A stretch of DNA of 51,391 nucleotides from Lysobacterales bacterium (GTDB lineage Bacteria > Pseudomonadota > Gammaproteobacteria > Xanthomonadales > Wenzhouxiangellaceae), in assembly GCA_002722315.1 (NCBI GenBank), contig PBLG01000006.1, forward strand, positions 40,908 through 92,298, read 5' to 3'. Under the pieces are notes generated by a model. That model was not told the DNA's origin. It saw nothing but the letters and a program-made list of their open reading frames with translations, and ran no database searches. This document shows, in pieces, positions 45,992-51,391 of the stretch (the first letter of the stretch is position 1; each line of letters starts with the position of its first letter). The position numbers and the translations under genes are program-made.

Positions 45992-48277
45992 ATGAAATTC
46001 CGATACACACGGCTGACTGCATTCGCCCTTTTGCTCGCGGCTTCGGCCCAGGCCCGCATCGAGGCGCCCGACCACGTCATCTACGGCAACGCCACGCTGT
46101 TCGGCGACCCCGTCGCACCGGGGCAGAGGATCGAGCTGCGATCGTCCGCCAGCGGTCAGATTCTCACGAGCTACGAGCTGGGAAGCGATACGCGGCTGGG
46201 CGACCAGTTTGTGCTTCGCATTCCCATGGATGCGGTCAATCCCATCATCGACGGCCGTGCACGGCCGGGTGATCCGGTCAGGATCTTCATCAACGATGTG
46301 CTCTCCGCCGAAACCACGGTCGGGCCCGAAGGCGTGGCGGTACGGCTGGATATCGACCCGCAGAACCTCGGCACCGGACCCAGCCTGGACATCGCCGACG
46401 CGACCGTGTTCGAGGGCAACGCCGGCACCACGCCGGTGGTGTTCGACGTCTCGCTCAACACCACCAGCCCCGACGCCGACGTCGTCCTGTTCTGGGAAAC
46501 ACGCGACGACACCGCCACGGGCGGTCCAAGCTGCACGGCCGGCGTCGATTATCTTTCCGGCAGCAGCTCGCTGGTGCTGGCGCCGGGCGACCTTGGCGGC
46601 ACCATCACCGTCCAGGCGTGCGGCGACAGGGTGATCGAGAACACCGAGCATTTCCAGCTGGCGCTGACCGGCGTGCAAGGCGGGGTCCTGGCCCGCCCCT
46701 CGGCGACCGCGACCATCATCGACGACGACGACGTTCCGGCGCTGCGGGTGGCCGACGTGACCCTGCTGGAACCGGCCGCGGGCACCACCACCCAGGCGGT
46801 GTTCACCCCGACGTTGAGCAAGAACTCCGATTTCGAGGCGCGCTTCGACTACACCACCGAGCCGGTCAATGCGGTACCAGGCATCGACTACCAGGCCGAC
46901 AGCGGCACCGTGACCATTCCTGCCGGCGACCTGGCCGCCGACATTCCGATCACCATCCTGCACGCGCCCGGCGCGACCGCGCCGAAGAGCTTCCTGCTGC
47001 GCTTCAGCAACCCGTTCAACCTGACCTTCGACGACGACCTGGGGCTCGCGGTGATCAACGATCCGGCCTTCAAGCCGGCCGTCGAGCTCGAGCAGGACGT
47101 GGTCAACCAGCAGGACCAGGTGGTCGGGCTGGCCAGCCCGACGGCGCTGGCGCTGTCCCCGGACGGGGCATTCGCCTACGTCACCAGCGAGGCGCTGGAC
47201 AGCGTGCTGGTGTTCCGGCGCAACGCGGCCAACGGGCACCTGGCTCCGGTGTCGAGATACAGCGTCAACGAGGCAGGCTTCGCCGAGGCCGGCCTGGTCG
47301 CGCCACTGGACGTCGTCGTCAGTCCCGACGGCCGGCACGTATACGTCGCGGCCTCGGAGGACGACGCGGTGGTGGTCATGGCGCGCAACGCTTCTACCGG
47401 GGCGCTGACCTTCGTCGAGAACCAGGACGACACCGGCGCCGCCGGCGCCAACCTGGACGGGGTTCGCCGCCTGCAGATCAGCGCCGACGGCAATCACCTG
47501 TATGCCGCCGGCAGCAATGCCAATGCCCTGGTCACGTTCGCGCGCGACGCCGGCACGGGCGCGCTGACTTTCCTGGAAGCCGAGATCACTGCTGCCGATG
47601 ACCCCAATGATGCCGGGGGCGTCGTCGAAGCCATGATTCGTCCTGCGGGCATCGCCCTGTCGGCCGACGGCACCCAGGCCTACGTCGCCTCGCGATTCGG
47701 CGACGCGGTGCAGGTGTTCGAGCGCGATGCCGACCCGGCCAGCGCGGACTTCGGCCGGCTGAGCTTCGTGACCGCCTACCGCAACGAATTGCTCGGCATC
47801 GTCGGGCTGGACGGTGCCTTCAATATTCGGGTCAGCGCCGACAATGCTCACGTCTATGTCGCCGCCGAGGCCGAAAATGCAATCGCGCTGTTCGACCGCA
47901 ACCCGGACGGCACGCTTCAGCAACGAAGCGTCTGGCGCCATGAAACGCCCGATCGCCCGGGACTGATCGGCGTGCAGGGGCTGGCGATATCGCCCGACGG
48001 GCTCGAGGTGTTCGCCGGCGGCTTCGCCGACAACAGCCTGAGTATCTTCCGGCGCATCCAGCCCGACGACGAGGACAACCTGCCGTACGGCGAGTTGGTC
48101 GTGCGCCAGACGCTGTTCGACGACCAGGGCGACCTGCTGAACATGGCCGGCCCGACCGCGGTGGTGCCCAGCGCCGACGACGAGCATCTCTACGTGGTGG
48201 CCAACGAAGACAACGCCATCGTGGTGCTGCGCCGGATCTCGCTGGACGTGGTGTTCGACGACGGATTCGGCGACTGA
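45992..48277 (+). CDS. Secreted Calx-beta plus seven-bladed propeller protein (761 aa)
   Basis: The ATG at 45992 lies two bases after the stop of the 2893-aa gene. Signal peptide at residues 1-21 (ends A-Q-A). After a strand-rich N-terminal domain, two Calx-beta domains are seen (about 130-250 with V-F-E-G-N-A-G-T and A-T-I-I-D-D-D-D; about 250-370), which in other proteins bind calcium through acidic loops. Residues 370-755 hold seven blades of the S-P-D-G-x-x-V-Y-V type, the same kind as in the 4532-aa protein. It ends V-F-D-D-G-F-G-D, a variant of the F-x-D-G-F-E tag with G in place of E. Last gene of the operon, followed by a stem-loop. Confidence 0.85.
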   Translation: MKFRYTRLTAFALLLAASAQARIEAPDHVIYGNATLFGDPVAPGQRIELRSSASGQILTSYELGSDTRLGDQFVLRIPMDAVNPIIDGRARPGDPVRIFINDVLSAETTVGPEGVAVRLDIDPQNLGTGPSLDIADATVFEGNAGTTPVVFDVSLNTTSPDADVVLFWETRDDTATGGPSCTAGVDYLSGSSSLVLAPGDLGGTITVQACGDRVIENTEHFQLALTGVQGGVLARPSATATIIDDDDVPALRVADVTLLEPAAGTTTQAVFTPTLSKNSDFEARFDYTTEPVNAVPGIDYQADSGTVTIPAGDLAADIPITILHAPGATAPKSFLLRFSNPFNLTFDDDLGLAVINDPAFKPAVELEQDVVNQQDQVVGLASPTALALSPDGAFAYVTSEALDSVLVFRRNAANGHLAPVSRYSVNEAGFAEAGLVAPLDVVVSPDGRHVYVAASEDDAVVVMARNASTGALTFVENQDDTGAAGANLDGVRRLQISADGNHLYAAGSNANALVTFARDAGTGALTFLEAEITAADDPNDAGGVVEAMIRPAGIALSADGTQAYVASRFGDAVQVFERDADPASADFGRLSFVTAYRNELLGIVGLDGAFNIRVSADNAHVYVAAEAENAIALFDRNPDGTLQQRSVWRHETPDRPGLIGVQGLAISPDGLEVFAGGFADNSLSIFRRIQPDDEDNLPYGELVVRQTLFDDQGDLLNMAGPTAVVPSADDEHLYVVANEDNAIVVLRRISLDVVFDDGFGD
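47090..48258 (+). other. Seven-bladed propeller of the 761-aa protein
   Basis: Seven blade motifs can be read: L-A-L-S-P-D-G-A-F-A-Y-V, V-V-V-S-P-D-G-R-H-V-Y-V, L-Q-I-S-A-D-G-N-H-L-Y, I-A-L-S-A-D-G-T-Q-A-Y-V, I-R-V-S-A-D-N-A-H-V-Y-V, L-A-I-S-P-D-G-L-E-V-F and V-V-P-S-A-D-D-E-H-L-Y-V-V. It follows the second Calx-beta domain and is free-standing, not inserted in another domain. Confidence 0.75.
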
Positions 48278-48326
48278 CGGCCGACCCGACCCGTTCTTTC
48301 GGACGCCGGGACGGCGACTCCAGCGA

Positions 48327-48355
48327 CTCCCGGATCCATACCTCGGATCCGGGAG
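48327..48355 (+). terminator. Perfect 11-bp stem-loop at the end of the giant operon
   Basis: CTCCCGGATCC (48327-48337) and GGATCCGGGAG (48345-48355) are exact inverse complements around a seven-base loop, 49 bases after the operon's last stop. The following ATCCATTTCGTTT has only short T-runs, so termination may be partial. Confidence 0.55.
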
Positions 48356-48388
48356 ATCCATTTCGTTTGATCGGACCGGAAAAGCGTT

Positions 48389-49504
48389 ATGCTTGGCATC
48401 ATGCGCTCCGGTGTCGGCCCTGCCCACGTGAAACCTCAGAAGATATTCCTCATCTTCCGTCTGTTGTTGCTTGGCCTCTTCTCGTCGCTGGTGACGCCCT
48501 CGCAGGTCGGCGCCCAGGAACAGCCCGAGGCGCCGGCGGAGGCCGAAGTCACGCCTTCGGAGGTCATCGAGATGTCCTGTCGTGACGACCAGGACAGGCC
48601 CGAGAGCTGGCTTGACCGAACCCATTCCTACGTAAGCCAGAAACTGTGCGAGCCGGCGGCCTGGTTCGACGGATTCTTCGGTACCGACCGCGCCTCGGAG
48701 GAAACGCCGATCGGCAGTTTCTTCCGGGTGCGCAATTCGATGATCTGGGACCAGTCCGAGAATTTCGGCCATGAGGTTCGACTTTCGGCAAACATCTCTC
48801 TGCCCAGGATTTCCGATCGGGTTCGCTTACTCATAAGCCGCGATGAATCGATAGAGGGCGACTCGAATTTCGACGATATCGGGCGCGAGACCGACGACGA
48901 TGAGCAGACCCGACTGGGGCTTCGCTTCCTGCTGACCGAGGCCGGCCGCACCCAGTTCGACGCCGATGCCACGGTCAAGGTCAATTCGGGCGGACTGAAT
49001 CCGCGCACTCGCGGCCGTATGCGGCATACGCGCGGCATCACGGACACGACGCTGGTCCGATGGACCCAGACCGTTTTCTGGGAACGCGACGACGGCTTCG
49101 GCACGATATCCCGGGCCGACTGGGAGTGGCTGCCGAACCGGTTGACGCTGGTGCGGCTTACCGGGCGCGGCACGGTTTCCGAAGAATCGGACGGCATCGA
49201 CTGGCGCACGGGGCTGGTGGGGTTTCGTCAGCTCAATCGCAGGACCGCAATTCGCAGCGAGCTTGGTGCCTTCGGCGAAACCAGTCCGGACATGTTGACC
49301 GAGGAAGTGTTTATCAACTTCCGTTTTCGCAGGTCTTTCCTGCGCGACTGGCTCTTCTACGAACTGCAGCCCGAACATGCCTGGCCGATCGATGACGAGA
49401 CCGGCGAGCGCCGCTCGGACTGGCGCTTCATCTTCACGCTGGAAATCCAGTTCGAAAACCCGGCCATCCGGGACGAGCGGATCGATCATTATCGGGGGCG
49501 ATAA
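48389..49504 (+). CDS. Predicted outer-membrane beta-barrel protein, unknown
   Basis: Up to 371 aa. Later in-frame starts at 48401 (ATG) and 48428 (GTG) are possible; the GTG would place K-P-Q-K just before the hydrophobic core and give the most typical signal peptide, cleaved near V-G-A-Q. The mature protein alternates polar and hydrophobic residues in many strands ending in aromatics (for example R-L-G-L-R-F-L-L, R-W-T-Q-T-V-F-W, F-I-N-F-R-F-R-R, D-W-R-F-I-F-T-L-E-I-Q-F), the pattern of a beta-barrel in the outer membrane. It lies 111 bases after the giant operon, beyond a stem-loop. It could serve that operon (export or anchoring) but could equally be independent. Family not recognised. 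Confidence 0.7.
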   Translation: MLGIMRSGVGPAHVKPQKIFLIFRLLLLGLFSSLVTPSQVGAQEQPEAPAEAEVTPSEVIEMSCRDDQDRPESWLDRTHSYVSQKLCEPAAWFDGFFGTDRASEETPIGSFFRVRNSMIWDQSENFGHEVRLSANISLPRISDRVRLLISRDESIEGDSNFDDIGRETDDDEQTRLGLRFLLTEAGRTQFDADATVKVNSGGLNPRTRGRMRHTRGITDTTLVRWTQTVFWERDDGFGTISRADWEWLPNRLTLVRLTGRGTVSEESDGIDWRTGLVGFRQLNRRTAIRSELGAFGETSPDMLTEEVFINFRFRRSFLRDWLFYELQPEHAWPIDDETGERRSDWRFIFTLEIQFENPAIRDERIDHYRGR

Positions 49505-49563
49505 CCATCGCTCCGTCAGACAGCAGTGGCTCCTGAAGCGAAGCGGGAATTCGGAAGGCGTTT

Positions 49564-49683
49564 TTAAGTTTTAAGTGTTAAGTATTAGGTATTAAGTATT
49601 AGAAGAATGATCTTGCAGGTGACGTCGACGAGCGTCCAAACACCCAACCCCTTAACGCCTAAAACCTAACACCTAAAACTTAA
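49564..49683. repeat. Second inverted heptanucleotide array, TTARGTN type
   Basis: Left arm: five units (TTAAGTT, TTAAGTG, TTAAGTA, TTAGGTA, TTAAGTA) at 49564-49598. Right arm: five inverse-complement units (CCCTTAA, CGCCTAA, AACCTAA, CACCTAA, AACTTAA) at 49649-49683, with a 50-base unrelated spacer. It fills the gap between the convergent beta-barrel and gltD genes, ending nine bases from the gltD stop codon. The same unit family as at 12712-12823. Confidence 0.88.
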
Positions 49684-49692
49684 AACCGCGCT

Positions 49693-51198
<1,506 letters not shown>

Positions 51199-51237
51199 TC
51201 ACTTCGATGTTCAACCAGAATCAAATGCGGTTTCGCC

Positions 51238-51391
51238 GCCAGCTTCGCTGGCTGATGCGAGTTACTTTTGTGGCGGCAAAAGTAACCAAAACCGCTCATG
51301 CCGCGAAGGCGCCCGGCAAACTGCGCCGGGTCCCCTGCGTTTCTCGCAGCGAACGGCCGGTTCCGAACTCGCTCCCTTCGGTCGCTCAGAC
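51238..51391. repeat. Dispersed intergenic repeat at the right edge (partial)
   Basis: Upstream of gltD lie closely packed hairpins: GCCAGC/GCTGGC (51238-51243 with 51247-51252), a perfect GTTACTTTTG/CAAAAGTAAC (51261-51270 with 51277-51286), and CCCGGC/GCCGGG (51312-51317 with 51325-51330). The GTTACTTTTG...AAAAGTAAC core followed by this sequence is, from memory, a common dispersed repeat in proteobacterial genomes. The plus-strand frame from 51254 that stays open to the edge is probably not a real gene. Confidence 0.55.

Noticed and set aside
51254..51391. Plus-strand frame open to the right edge
   Set aside because: It lies in hairpin-rich dispersed repeat sequence, has no ribosome binding site, and similar peptides are known to me as common spurious predictions.

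Overview
The window looks like chromosomal DNA of a GC-rich Gammaproteobacterium, most likely Xanthomonadales/Wenzhouxiangella-like. The grounds are the housekeeping genes (pyk, class I aldolase, maeB, srkA, gltD), several secreted proteins carrying an F-x-D-G-F-E tag near the C-terminus, and short repeat arrays between genes. The taxonomic call is inference; no rRNA or tRNA gene was seen.

Layout. 1-4.1 kb: the start of a minus-strand membrane protein, a cupin, three tiny membrane proteins, a lipoprotein, and two minus-strand lipid/redox genes (SDR and PlsC-type acyltransferase). 4.3-9.8 kb: two secreted proteins of unknown role, a MAPEG membrane protein and a di-heme c-type oxidoreductase ending at a clear terminator. 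9.9-16.5 kb: central metabolism (pyruvate kinase, class I fructose-bisphosphate aldolase, malic enzyme) and the stress kinase SrkA, separated by heptanucleotide repeat arrays and a REP-like element.

16.5-48.3 kb is the remarkable part. A hybrid two-component sensor/regulator (periplasmic propeller, histidine kinase, receiver, AraC DNA-binding domain) is divergent from a tight operon of about 27.5 kb: a 55-aa acidic protein, a 4532-aa secreted giant, a membrane-anchored parvulin PPIase, a 593-aa secreted protein, a 2893-aa secreted giant and a 761-aa Calx-beta/propeller protein. Most junctions overlap or nearly touch. A 21-bp tandem direct repeat lies in the 90-bp divergent intergenic region, where an AraC-type regulator would bind.

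The 4532-aa protein is a chain of about 15 DUF11-like beta-sandwich units, each usually with a Cys pair 7-10 residues apart. In four units that Cys-bracketed loop is replaced by a whole beta-propeller insertion, and a fifth insertion sits in another loop. By eye the insertions hold 14, 7, 7, 7 and 7 blades, so six seven-bladed propellers. The 761-aa protein carries a seventh. The 2893-aa protein has a beta-sandwich inserted into an SBBP-type propeller and a helical C-terminal part reminiscent of the TcA subunit of Tc toxins. I infer a regulated, surface-exposed or secreted multi-protein assembly with its own folding helper; its function cannot be read from the sequence.

48.4-51.4 kb: a probable outer-membrane beta-barrel protein, another heptamer inverted array, gltD (glutamate synthase small subunit), and a dispersed repeat running off the right edge.
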